Shown piece after piece: positions 36,525-46,628 of a DNA stretch of 64,000 nt (position 1 is its first letter; every line of letters starts with the position of its first letter). Both the position numbers and the translations under genes were made by a program. The notes beneath the pieces are model-generated. The model was not told the DNA's origin and did not search any database. It saw only the letters and a list, made by a program, of their open reading frames with translations. The stretch is from contig CP150565.1 in NCBI GenBank assembly GCA_049487715.1, positions 124,001-188,000 of the forward strand, given 5' to 3'. The DNA is from Pycnococcus provasolii (Eukaryota; Chlorophyta; Pseudoscourfieldiophyceae; Pseudoscourfieldiales).

Positions 36525-38306
36525 TTACACTCGATTGCCGTCCTCCTCGGCTGAGGACATGCGAAGACTTTCGATCGTCTTGATCACAGTCATCTCCTGC
36601 GCCAGACTTTCCGCGATTGCCTTGACCTGAGGATTCTCGTCCCAGTTCTCGTCAGCCACCGTCGCGGAAGACAGGTCAGCGCGTAGGCCATTATAGCAGC
36701 GGCTCTCGCCGCGAGCCAGGTATTCACCGATGTCGCCGTGCTTCTTCGCGTTGTACGCGCTGACGTGCTCGTCGAACGCCGATAGTGCAGCTAGCTTGAG
36801 CGCCGACGCCTTTTCCAAGTACGCGTCGCGCAGACGCGATACAATGCGCTCGCGCAGCTCCCCGCGGTGCGTCTTTAGCACCTCGTCGTAGTCATCCGTT
36901 CCGAGGCCGAGCTCGCCAGCCTGCGTGTCGAACGAGTGGAGGTGCACGTCTAGCAGGCTAGTCGTAAAGTCGCCGTACTTTGTCGCGTCCGACTTTTCGA
37001 GCTCCTTGCCCGCCGCCGACCAGGCCGCGTCAAAGTCGGCGAGCGCACGGCGTGCCGCACGGTGGCCGCGAGCCGTCGCGAACAGGGCGATCGTGCCGGG
37101 CAAGTCGAGCGCGCCGTCCTCCTTCACCTTCGTCCAGACGCTCGCGAGCCAGTCGGAGAATGCACTCACCGGCGTGGCGCAGATGGGGCTCACGCCCGAG
37201 CCAGCGCCGCCGAGAAGTTCTGCGCGAAACTGCTTCATCAGCTCCTGGCAGTCCTCGGTGTCCTTCGACGTGCGCAGGTCGGGGAAGGCGGAGACGCCAA
37301 CCTCGAACACCTCCTGCCACTTGGTGTTCGCGTACCGGCTCGGCTTGCGTGCTTCGCTCCACACCCCCTCGAACATGGCCACCATGTCCGTCTTGAGCGC
37401 GGCGAGGTCGTTCGCCTGCGCGAGGAAGTCGCGGATGACGAAGCGCAGGATGATCTTGCGAGTCGAGGGGAAGTTGGCGAGCTTTTCCTCGATGATGATG
37501 CGCAGCAGCGTTCTGTTCGCGGCATCCTCGCATCCGACGTCCACCTCGGGCACGTGGATGACGAGGACGTTGCACACAACCAGGCTGAGCAGGCCAAGCC
37601 TCCTCTCCATGAGTTTGTCGCTTCCACGTTCCTTGCCGTCGCACCCTTCGACGTCGAGGACGAGCGCGCGCTTTGCGGTGTCCTTATCCTGCACGGCGCT
37701 TAGCCAGACACCCTCTGTTGTCAGTTCCTTGCGCAGACCTGATCGCACTTGAAATTCGCTCCCAAAGCACGCGTTGAGGAAGGACGACTTTCCGATCTGC
37801 TGCTTTCCCAGCGTTCCGATCACGACGAAGTTGGTTCCCCACTGCTTGAATCTGTTTTGTTTGCAGAAGGCGTCGAGCGCTTTTTTCTTCAGGTCGCCGT
37901 CTTTGTCTACGGCGCACGCGCACTCGCCTTCCTTGAAGGTGATGGCCGGTTCTTTGTCCGCACCGCCGCGCGACATGACACGAGACAGCGAGAAGCCCCC
38001 TCCTCGTTTCTTTTCACCGTTATTGGACGCGCCGTGGTTGTTCTCCTTTTCGTTCTTTGAAGTGTTTTCATGGCTTTTCGTCGATGCTGATGCGGATCCT
38101 CTCTGACTAGGAAGACTGAGACCACCACCACCACCTGATCCTGATGAGGCGTTATGTGAGGACGTGTTGTTATTTTTCTTCTCCGCCAGAGCTTGGACAA
38201 CTGACCCTGACCCTGACGACGACGCCGACGCCGACGACGACGACGACGGAGGTTTGTCCGATGACTTATTTTTCTTTCCACGTCCACGAAGAAATCCAAA
38301 CACCAT
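36525..38306 (-). CDS. RHD3/Sey1-like (GB1-type) GTPase without visible membrane anchor
   Basis: The 593-residue protein has a disordered Ser/Gly/Asn N terminus (1-115) and then a dynamin-superfamily GTPase. Its P-loop is GKQQIGKSSFLN, the G3 block is LDVEGCDGKERGSDKL and a G4-like FVIRDFL lies further on, which are the RHD3/Sey1/atlastin signatures. A helical region follows. RHD3/Sey1 proteins fuse ER tubules and carry two C-terminal membrane helices; none is seen here, and the protein stops at SSAEEDGNRV. It may act as a soluble GTPase, or bind membranes by its N terminus (MVFGFLRGRGKK). The family call is good. The cellular role is inferred only. Confidence 0.75.
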   Translation of the reverse strand: MVFGFLRGRGKKNKSSDKPPSSSSSASASSSGSGSVVQALAEKKNNNTSSHNASSGSGGGGGLSLPSQRGSASASTKSHENTSKNEKENNHGASNNGEKKRGGGFSLSRVMSRGGADKEPAITFKEGECACAVDKDGDLKKKALDAFCKQNRFKQWGTNFVVIGTLGKQQIGKSSFLNACFGSEFQVRSGLRKELTTEGVWLSAVQDKDTAKRALVLDVEGCDGKERGSDKLMERRLGLLSLVVCNVLVIHVPEVDVGCEDAANRTLLRIIIEEKLANFPSTRKIILRFVIRDFLAQANDLAALKTDMVAMFEGVWSEARKPSRYANTKWQEVFEVGVSAFPDLRTSKDTEDCQELMKQFRAELLGGAGSGVSPICATPVSAFSDWLASVWTKVKEDGALDLPGTIALFATARGHRAARRALADFDAAWSAAGKELEKSDATKYGDFTTSLLDVHLHSFDTQAGELGLGTDDYDEVLKTHRGELRERIVSRLRDAYLEKASALKLAALSAFDEHVSAYNAKKHGDIGEYLARGESRCYNGLRADLSSATVADENWDENPQVKAIAESLAQEMTVIKTIESLRMSSAEEDGNRV

Positions 38307-39668
38307 GTTGTTTGAGCCAGATTTAAGGCCGTCCCCTCCCTGATCTTCTCCTGAAGCGCAGCACGGAATCTTGGCGAGTTTTTTTCTGGTTACCGAGAGA
38401 CCAAGAGAGCAACTTGACTTAAAGAAGAAAACGATAACAAACGATGCAAGGGACCTCAGGATCCACCAAGGAGGTACCCGTATGTAAGCAAGCTCCTGGA
38501 TTCACCGAGCTCCTGGAGGCTCCTGAAGTTGGAAATGAAACGAAATGGCCGTTGGGGCCCGATACTCGGTGGTGACACTCGTGATACTTCTAATAAGAGT
38601 TACGCGCGCGCGTACTTCCCAAGCTTCCCAAAACAAGACAAGCTTCCAAAATAAATGCAAGAGTACAGTATGTTCACAAGCAGCTAGCTGGTCGAGTACT
38701 TACCGGATGGATGCAACTTGATTTCAAGCACCGCAGATGATTCAAGCGCCGGATGCATTCATGCAGGCTGTTCATTCAAGCACCTGATATCATTCATGCA
38801 AGCTGTTCATTCAAGCACCGGATGCAAGCACCTGATGCAAGCTGTCGCATCATGCTCGAGTAGTGGATATTTCGGAGTAAAGTTGGTTGTCCAGAGAGCA
38901 GGAACCTTGCTAGCTGGGCTCGGTGGCTTGCAGCCCCTCGGCTGGGACCCACCGTTGATCCAGCTCACAGCATTACAGGCAGGCCGCTACCGCAGGGATG
39001 CCCCCTACAGGCACCGCCATTCCGGCTTTCGTGAGCTAACGCACACGAAGCCTCCGACGAATTAATTCGTACGGTTGGGACGCACACTACCTTGAGTAGG
39101 TCATTAATCCTCTGTGCTGACAGAGAAGCAGCTGACGTGACATATGTCTGCAGCTGACTCGGATACCGAACGAAGTATCCGCAGTGGAGGAAGTCCAAGA
39201 GGACCCTCCCACTAAACCGCCGCTTGCTCTGCCTGCTGCGCTGACGTTGGAGGAGTTGCAGCGGCAGATTGCAGAGCTTACTGTTCGGCACACGAAAGAC
39301 GTTGCCGAGTGCCGACTTAGCTAATCGCAACAAGGATCTCGAACTTGAGTTGTTGCGAGAAAGGGATACTCGCCGTGAGGCAAAGACCTAGGCCAGCTGA
39401 AGAAACAAGTTTCCGAAAGCAGCAAAGGTAGTCTATGATGAGCAGGTGAAGGGTACCCTTATTTAGCGTGACACACCAACCCCCAATCATCAAGACAACA
39501 GCGCGACGAGCACTTCCGAACCCCGAAATCCAAATCAATGCCAGACACTTTTCTTCCCTAATAAGGTATCTTAGGTCGTCAGCCGTTATTCTGAATTCTC
39601 CCAAAAAACACCAGACGAATAACGGTGTGTGTCCATGGCGGTGGCTTGGCGTATCTCCTCTCTCTCCT
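38307..39668. other. Long intergenic region with short repeats and a decayed coding stretch
   Basis: The stretch at 38715-38850 holds several copies of a CATTCAAGCACCKGATGCAAGCTG-like motif in direct orientation. A broken coiled-coil-coding stretch is listed separately at 39136. The 200 bases before the peptidase start (39468-39668) are open in its frame but have no ATG. Nothing else is seen. Confidence 0.5.
39136..39440 (+). pseudogene. Decayed coiled-coil coding fragment
   Basis: Three plus-strand pieces in successive frames read like one helical protein: TLEELQRQIAELTVRHTKD (ending at a TAA, 39322-39324), then NKDLELELLRERDTRREAKT, then QLKKQVSESSK. Each break needs one indel or crosses a stop. 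The heptad-like pattern continues across breaks, so this is likely a relic, possibly of a mobile-element gag-like protein. The identity is not known. Confidence 0.35.
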
Positions 39669-41411
39669 ATGGCTCCTCCTCCTCCTCTCTTAAGTCTCTC
39701 GAAGACTGCTTCAGAAAGAATTGGGTTAATACCTGTGGTGTGGTGCATTGCTTTCCTTTGCATGACTTTGCCTCAGTCCTGTGGTGGCATGCCTCACGTG
39801 GGTGTCCTAACATCAATGTCGCGCAATCACAAAGATCTCTCCTTCAGCTCTCTGCCTGGCAAGTCTCGAAGTTCCTCCACCCCCTCTCGTGTTGCCCTTA
39901 AGGGTGATCTCGATTCTTCATCCGACTCATTTCTCTTCTTCTCCTCTCAGCTCGTCGACCACTTTTCCCCGCGACCTGCTTCTCAGTTTTGGAAACAGAG
40001 GTACTTCGTCAACGACACGTTCTTCAAGAGAAGTTCTCCTTCCGACAGTGGTGACGCGGATGTGAACCACCCAGTGGTGTTTCTGTGCGTCGGAGGGGAA
40101 GGTCCGCCGCTGACACCAGACGTCGTAGTCACAGGATCGGTGCACTGCGCACTTGCTGTCGAAGAACTCGCGCCGAAACATAACGCGCTCGTCGTCGCGC
40201 TGGAACACAGGTTCTATGGGTACAGCCTGCCGACGAAAGACCTGTCCACCGAAAATCTGTCCGTGCTCTCGCACCGCCAGGCGATTGCCGATATCGGACG
40301 ATTCGTCACTTTCATAAATCAGAAGTTTCAACTCGACGATACCAAGACGAAGTGGGTCACATTTGGGGGATCGTACCCTGGCATGATGGCGGGCTGGGCG
40401 AGGGCAAAACTGCCACACCTGATTCATGCGAGCGTCGCTTCGAGCGCACCCGTGCAAGCGATCGTTGATAACGCCGGATATAACGCAGTCGTCGGTGAGG
40501 CGATCGCAGAGCCGCTCGTGGGAGGTAGTGCGGAATGTCTCAAGGCGGTGCAAGATGCCTTCAATGAGCTTGGCAACAGACTTTCGTGTGATCCGGCGTC
40601 CGTGGGCGAGGACCTCATGGTGTGCAACGCGGCTGAGACGCTTGCCGACAGAAAGAACGTCAGCCAACTCATCGACGATCTCACTCTGCTCTTTCCCGCA
40701 CAGTCGAACGACCCGCTGTGCACCGAGGACCTATGCAACATTGCTAAGATCTGTGAACACATGACGACGGCAACAACAACGACGAAAGCTGCTGCGAACA
40801 CGGCAGTCGCACGACGAGCGCTTCGACAAGATCAACAAACACAGAGCGCCTCGTACAATCAGCTCGTGACATTGGCGCGAGCACTTCTCGTCGATCCTTC
40901 CTCGGGATGTATGGAAGTAAACTACGCGCTTGGCGTCGCTGGATTGGCTGATCCAAGTGGCAGCATGCCCCTGTCGGGCGATCGCAGCTGGATCTGGCAA
41001 ACATGTAGTGAGTTTGGGTTCTACCAGACGTGCAGCGCTGATACAGGGTGTCCATTCCATCCTCACGGAACTTTACCGTGGTACGGAAGTCTCGAATTGA
41101 GCCTCGAATTGTGCGCAGATTTATTCAATATCAGCAAAGACGACGTCTACGTCAATGTGAACCAGACAAACCAGATCACAGGGGGGCGAGACATTCAAAG
41201 TACTCGAATTGCATTTCCAAACGGTGGCATTGATCCGTGGAAGGCTCAAGGTATCTTCCCGCCCGGTCCTGATGATTACGAACCTGCATTTATGGTGCCA
41301 GGAGCGAGTCACCACGCGTGGACTCACCCATCACGGCCGGGCGATTCACCGTCGCTCGTCAAAGCACGAGCGGCGATCTCTGAATTGGTGGAAACTTGGC
41401 TATCGCAGTAA
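39669..41411 (+). CDS. Serine peptidase family S28 (Pro-X carboxypeptidase/PRSS16-like)
   Basis: From ATG 39669 the protein has 580 residues. An N-terminal hydrophobic segment (GLIPVVWCIAFLCMTL) acts as signal peptide or anchor. The S28 domain starts at LVDHFSP and FWKQRYFVND and includes GGEGPP and ALEHRFYGYS. The nucleophile motif is GGSYPGMMAGW with Ser235. Asp522 in NGGIDPW and His548 or His549 in PGASHHAW complete the triad. The SKS-type helical cap lies between. S28 enzymes cut after proline near the N or C terminus of peptides in lysosomes, vacuoles or outside the cell. A Thr/Ala-rich insert at about residues 360-380 is local expansion. Confidence 0.9.
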   Translation: MAPPPPLLSLSKTASERIGLIPVVWCIAFLCMTLPQSCGGMPHVGVLTSMSRNHKDLSFSSLPGKSRSSSTPSRVALKGDLDSSSDSFLFFSSQLVDHFSPRPASQFWKQRYFVNDTFFKRSSPSDSGDADVNHPVVFLCVGGEGPPLTPDVVVTGSVHCALAVEELAPKHNALVVALEHRFYGYSLPTKDLSTENLSVLSHRQAIADIGRFVTFINQKFQLDDTKTKWVTFGGSYPGMMAGWARAKLPHLIHASVASSAPVQAIVDNAGYNAVVGEAIAEPLVGGSAECLKAVQDAFNELGNRLSCDPASVGEDLMVCNAAETLADRKNVSQLIDDLTLLFPAQSNDPLCTEDLCNIAKICEHMTTATTTTKAAANTAVARRALRQDQQTQSASYNQLVTLARALLVDPSSGCMEVNYALGVAGLADPSGSMPLSGDRSWIWQTCSEFGFYQTCSADTGCPFHPHGTLPWYGSLELSLELCADLFNISKDDVYVNVNQTNQITGGRDIQSTRIAFPNGGIDPWKAQGIFPPGPDDYEPAFMVPGASHHAWTHPSRPGDSPSLVKARAAISELVETWLSQ

Positions 41412-41556
41412 CAGAATATCTTCGTAGATTAGTAGTAGATTTTATCACCTCTTGTTGAATGGTTGAATGTATCCCCTCCCTTGCAACAAAGTCAAGTCGA
41501 ACAGAGAGGGTGGTGGTGAACAAAAGTTACTGTCGACAGCAGGGAATCTTCGAAAA

Positions 41557-44500
41557 TCACCGTAGAGGTCTCCGCCTTCGCGTGGTGGAGGCAACCGGCA
41601 CAGACTCCGACTCGTCGCTCGTCGTCTCATCGTCGCCCAGCGTGGCAACCACAGGCGGTCGACGCCTCGTGCGCGTTGTCGTTTGCCGTTCGCGTCCAGC
41701 GTCCGTGCCGCCGCCGTGGAGGAATCCGTCCAAACCACCGCCGTTTCGGAGTCGCGAACGTGGCTTGAGCGAGTGAGCAGCCGCGCCGACATCGCCATCC
41801 GTCGAAACGGAGCTGATTTCGTCAAGTACGTCAGCCGGCGTGCTCATGACGAAATTAGTCGGCGCCGGCGGCTCGCTCGCCGAGCTCGACGCCGCTGCAA
41901 GCGAGTCATCGGCGCGAATTGGTTTCGCAAGCGCCGCAACATTCTCAACGATCGCGTCCACGTCGAGCATGCCGTCGTGAGGCTCGCCGAGCATAGTGGC
42001 GTGCGCGCGGTATGCGATGGCGAGCTGAGTGCGACTTCCTAGTGTGGGCAGGCTGGGAAAGAGCCTTCGCAGCGCCTTGGCGAACTCCGCAAGCGATACG
42101 AGCGAAGATCCTCGCTTGCCGCCACGCATTAGCTCCATCCTTCCATGTGCAGACATGAGAGCGCGATGGAGTGAAGTAAACTCTGGACTCGACGATATTT
42201 CCGACCCTGCCGCCGCATCCAAAGCAAGCTTGCCTTCCTTGGTACCTGACTTGAGTTCTGCCATTGTCACTCCATCCGTTGGGCCAAGGCTGAGCAGTGC
42301 CACGTACAGGTGTGCCTCGGCGTCAGTCAAGTCGGGTAGAACGTCAGCAGCAAAGCCCGCTGATTTGGAAAGGGGTCGAATCTCCACGCCACGCGATCCC
42401 CCCGTGGCGTATTCACCGAATACCGCCTCAGCGCGCGAGCTTTGATATTTCAAGGTTGACTTGAGCAGAGCGCAGAAATTGCGATTTGCGATTGGCGATG
42501 CTGCGAATTTCGACTTGGTCTTCCTTTTGGAAGTTGCCGCGGAGGAAGTTGCCGCGGCCGCCGCTGCTGACACCTTCGCGTCACGTGCAGCATTTTCAGC
42601 TGCCGCCTTCTCAAGTGCCTCAGCTGCTGCTGCGGAAGCCACGGCAGCCTCTCGCGCCGCAGACTCGTCGAGAGCCTCGTGGCGCCCGCGAGAGAAAGCC
42701 TCCTTCTCGACATCCGCCTTGAGAGCGGAAAGTTCTTCGGGCGTGAGCTTGATGACATTTGACGAGGCGTCGTCATCGACTTGTACTGCAGCCTCGTCGA
42801 GAGCCTCGCGGCGCCCGCGAGAGAAAGCCTCCTTCTCGACATCCGCCTTGAGAGCGGAAAGTTCTTCGGGCGTGAGCTTGATGGCATTTGACGAGGTATC
42901 GTCGTTATCTGGTCCCTGAGCTGCGACGCTCGTTTCGCCCTGGAGGGCATCCGTTGCGATTGGGGTCGATGCTCCGACCTCGTCTGTCTGAATGCCCATC
43001 TCTGCTGTGGTCACTAAAGTACGTTCTCTCTCGCCTTGCTGTGCTGGGGCGGGCGGTGGCGGCGCCACAGCCTCGGCTGGGGCGGGCGGCGCCACATCAC
43101 CATAGGCATTCTCGCTCACAGGTGTCGCGGCGAGTGTCGGTGGAGTGTCCTCGATGGTGACCGACTGCATAGCACGCTGTACGATGCCATTGACGATGTT
43201 GTCGGCCATTTCAGTTGCAAGCTCATGCTCTGTCTCGCGTAGATTTTCGGCGAGCTTGGATGCACCCGCGTGCGCCACTCGCTCTTCCTCAAGCTTCGCA
43301 CGTGCTTCTGCCTCCTTCTTCTCCAGATCTGAGAAGCGCGACTCAAGATCGGATTTCGAAGTTGCCTCGACTTGCGCGGCGGAGATGGCGGCGTCGCGCG
43401 CCGCCTCCACCTCCGCGAGCTTCTGTTTCAAGGCATCGAGATCCGCGCGGAACTGCTCAGAAGCCTTGGCACCTCTTGCACGCTCCGCCGCCGAAACAGC
43501 CACGAGCGCTCCCACCGGCCGTCGCAGGCGGCATGCTAGATCCGCAACGAAGGACGTTCCGCGCACGCTCGCCTCGAGGTTGTGGGATGCAAGCTCGCTT
43601 GACTTCAAGGCACTCGCGCATGGCATGGACATGGAACCGAGCGGCGTGGCCGTCGGGCATTTTGTCGCATCCTTGATTGTCCAAACGACGAGGCTCACGC
43701 CAGCTTCTGCGGCATCGGGGTCGGGGTGAGGCAGCGTGATGTTCGACTCCTCGAAGACGCCAGATCGCTTCGCGGCATGGAGCACTTTTGCGTTGATCGT
43801 TTCAGGGAACACCGCGAAAGGGCGAGCGGATGCGCCGAACGCGCCGTTGGTTGCCATTTCTTGCAGCCTTGCAGCTCCAGCAGAACCTGGATCGTACGAA
43901 AGCATCGTGGCCACGTGCGGGACGTCGCCGCTCTCGTCGTCGTCGCCGCCGTTTTCGTCGCCAGGTGCCGCCGCGAAGATTGCAACAGCATTCGCGCCCG
44001 ACGCGTGTGAGCATCCCACAAATCCGGCGGCTCGATTACCCTCCATGGTGATTGTGTGCGACAGAGGTGCGGGAAGTTGGCTGCTCGTGCTGCTGACGTC
44101 TTCTGAGGTGCTTGACACCGACGCGGCGAAGAACACGCATTGGATCGCGCTTTTGTCGTCGTCGCTGCTCAGCCTTTCGTACAGTTCGGCGGCATTTTCC
44201 GGCGCGACGACTGTGCGGTGCATGATTTTCCCGTCACTGGCCAGACGTGACACGCCGGACGTTCCCACAGCCTCTGCATTCGAGTTCAGGCTCGTGATGA
44301 CCGCGAACGTCAAAGCGTCCGCGACGGGGTATCGCATGGATCCCACCTGTTTGTGCACGGTGCCCACGTGCAGCTCAACGGCGTTGAGTCCATTCAAGTC
44401 GAGCTGGCGATCGCCCTCCACGCCAATCGGCGCGTCGGCGGCGTCCACGTCCGCGAGTGGTCCGAGCAGAGCTTCGTGCGTCCACCCTTGCGGCGTTCCC

Positions 44501-45035
44501 GACGTCTGCGTCGCGAGAGACGCAAGTTTTGTTTTCGCCTTGCCAAGCATCTTGCTGACGTTATCGAGGTTCGCTTCTGCGTCCGTCTTTTTTTCTTCGC
44601 GTCGCTCAAGTGCGCATCCTGCTCCGCGACCATTTCCTCGAGTTTTCTCCTTTCGTTCGCCGCGGCGACTCTCTCTTCGTTCGCCTTGTTGACGATGGCG
44701 GACGTTTCGTTGAGTTTTCGCTCCGCTTCCGCCATCTTCGACACAGCTTGTTCCTTTTCTGCAACGGCGGACTTGGCCATTCTTTCAAGTTTACCTTGCG
44801 ATGCTTTTTGCTGTTTGACAGATTCTTTGAGCGCACGTATTGCGGGCGTACCTCCTGCTGTGGACGCCTTGTTTGTTTCTAACAGCACAAGTTTTTTCTG
44901 CAACGTAGAAAGCGACGCGAGAGCACGATCTCTCTCGACACGAAGCAGCTTAGCGGCCGCCGCACGGCTAGAGAGTTGCACCTGCAGCTCTCTTATCTTG
45001 TCACCGAGAGTTATGCAGTCGTCGACAGGAGCCAT
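41557..45035 (-). CDS. Long coiled-coil protein with internal repeats; frame broken at an A7 run
   Basis: Two overlapping minus-strand frames join into one protein of about 1160 residues. ATG 45035 opens a coiled-coil domain of about 145 residues. The frame shifts at a run of seven A (about 44588-44594), after which coding continues as KTDAEANLDNVSKMLGKAKT. The middle is a beta-rich globular region, then another coiled coil. Two copies of IKLTPEELSALKADVEKEAF follow with a 43-residue period (42664-42895), then Ala-rich helices and a globular C-terminal domain ending in Arg repeats. I do not recognise the family; a cytoskeletal or flagellar scaffold is possible. The break may be a homopolymer error, a real mutation or a -1 frameshift. 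Confidence 0.65.
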
Positions 45036-45755
45036 ATTTCTCAATTCTCAATGGGAAAAACAGTACTTAAGGCCTTAAGGCCGGAATGAACGGGGAACAA
45101 AAAGTCAACACCTGGTTCATCAAGACTCGTCTTCCAAGCCTTAACAGGGTTCAAACTCGCCCTAAGGGTCTGGTCTTATCTTAACGGAAACCTCCACCTA
45201 CCCTACCGGGTAGGGAGGAGGAAGAAGAAGAATGTGGGGCCGCGCAAGAGGGGGAGTGGACGGATTCGGGGAGGGTTTTCCCCGAGCTCCCCTCCTGACA
45301 CGGCCCACATTTCCAGTGTTCACACGGAAATTTGGGGTTTTCTACAGGGGGCACGCCGAGAAGGGAGGTTCCCTTCACGCCCCATGGAAAGGCCGCCCGG
45401 GGGGCGGCCTTTCCCTTGCTCCTCCTCCTTCCCGCCCGACCCGTCCGAACCTCCATCACTCTTGAGAAGAGAACGGACGGGCGACTGACGGGGATAGGCG
45501 TAGGAGACCGGGAAGGGTCGCCGAAAAAAATTTTTTTTTTTCGGTGAAGACCGTTCCCGTGAATACGGGCTGACGCCCGCATACCACCTCCTTTCGGGGG
45601 GCGTTGCTGCCCTGAGAAAAGCCCCCACACAGTTTGAGTGGAGATGGGCGCCTATGGCGCCGCGTTGACTCCGCCATGCGCGACGTCGTGCGTATGTGCG
45701 AGATCACATTTGCCGCAACTGAAACTGAAACTGGGCAGATACATACCTCACATAC
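45036..45755. other. GC-rich intergenic region with strong hairpins
   Basis: It contains CCCTAC-CGG-GTAGGG near 45197, AAGGGA-GGT-TCCCTT at 45361-45375, the 13-bp hairpin listed separately and an A7T10 tract near 45527. There is no convincing gene; open frames here are arginine/proline-rich shadows. Confidence 0.55.
45386..45414. repeat. 13-bp perfect inverted repeat (hairpin)
   Basis: GGAAAGGCCGCCC-GGG-GGGCGGCCTTTCC has perfect 13-bp arms and a 3-base loop. A 6-bp hairpin lies just before it (45361-45375). No gene end is close, so it is probably not a simple 3' processing signal. Confidence 0.6.
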
Positions 45756-46175
45756 TCAGCTACTTTCAGGTATATTTTTTGTGTGCGGCAAACGTGATCC
45801 AAGGAAGGCAACAACATGGATGAATTGCCGGTCACTCTGCGAGATGGTCTCGTTCCACTGCTCCTCGGAGTGGTTGTCGTTTTCAGTGCTCTTGACTAGC
45901 TCCTCGATTCCGTCCAGGTACACGCCGCTGAGTTGATTGACAACAGCGCGCCACCACTAGTGGAAAGCTTTGTCGTTGCCGTCGTACAGGTAGTGCTCGG
46001 TGTCCTTGTTGCCTTGCGGCTTGGACTGCTGCTGAGTGGCACGACGAGTGCGCGCTGTTCCGCGTCGTCAACACCAAGGACGATGCGCTTGTCCACGGCC
46101 ACAAGGGCACGTAGACGCGCATGACCAAGTGCGAGGTTGAGGTTATAGGTGGGCATTTACGCCGTCACGCCGGAA

Positions 46176-46233
46176 GGGGGGGCGTCATGACGCGTCACGT
46201 GACGCGTCACGCGTCAAGTAACGTTTTACGCGT
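46176..46233 (+). repeat. 58-bp palindrome-rich subterminal repeat, left copy
   Basis: It begins with G7, then CGTCATGACG (palindrome), then the perfect 22-bp palindrome TGACGCGTCACGTGACGCGTCA at 46188-46209, and ends TTTTACGCGT. The same 58 bp stand at 46571-46628. ACGCGT and CACGTG cores recur several times. Confidence 0.85.
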
Positions 46234-46570
46234 CACGTGTGACGGTTTTCGGCGCCGACAAACCCCTAAACCAATCCCCGACCAAATTCCCCGACCAAGG
46301 CGGTTGAACCCTAACCATTATGAACGATATAATTTTTCGGTGGTTGTTGCAGCATCTTCTGATACGAAGGATCATCAAGAATTTTTGGAAGAAACTGATT
46401 CACACAGGCCCGCGGAGTTGTATCTGTTGAAAAAGTGTTCTTTTGCTGCTGCATATTAGATATATGAGAATGTTCAGAAACAAATGTCGAGATAGAAACC
46501 ACATTTGGTACAAATTTTCAGCATAAGAAACCAAAGAAAAGAGTTAGGGTTAGGGTTAACCGTAACAGAG

Positions 46571-46628
46571 GGGGGGGCGTCATGACGCGTCACGTGACGC
46601 GTCACGCGTCAAGTAACGTTTTACGCGT
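46571..46628 (+). repeat. 58-bp palindrome-rich subterminal repeat, right copy
   Basis: Identical to 46176-46233, 395 bp downstream and in the same orientation. It is followed by a further ACGCGTAACGC and the right end of the element. Confidence 0.85.

Noticed and set aside
38718-39065. Open frame of 115 codons
   Set aside because: Its sequence comes from short direct repeats (CAAGCACC-like) and has no protein-like pattern.
45181-45707. Several overlapping frames on both strands
   Set aside because: They are Arg/Gly/Pro-rich, lie in GC-rich hairpin DNA, and overlap one another without any start context.
46188-46209. Replication origin or CRISPR-like repeat for the palindrome
   Set aside because: Only two copies exist, with target duplication and inverted ends that fit a transposon better; there are no spacers.
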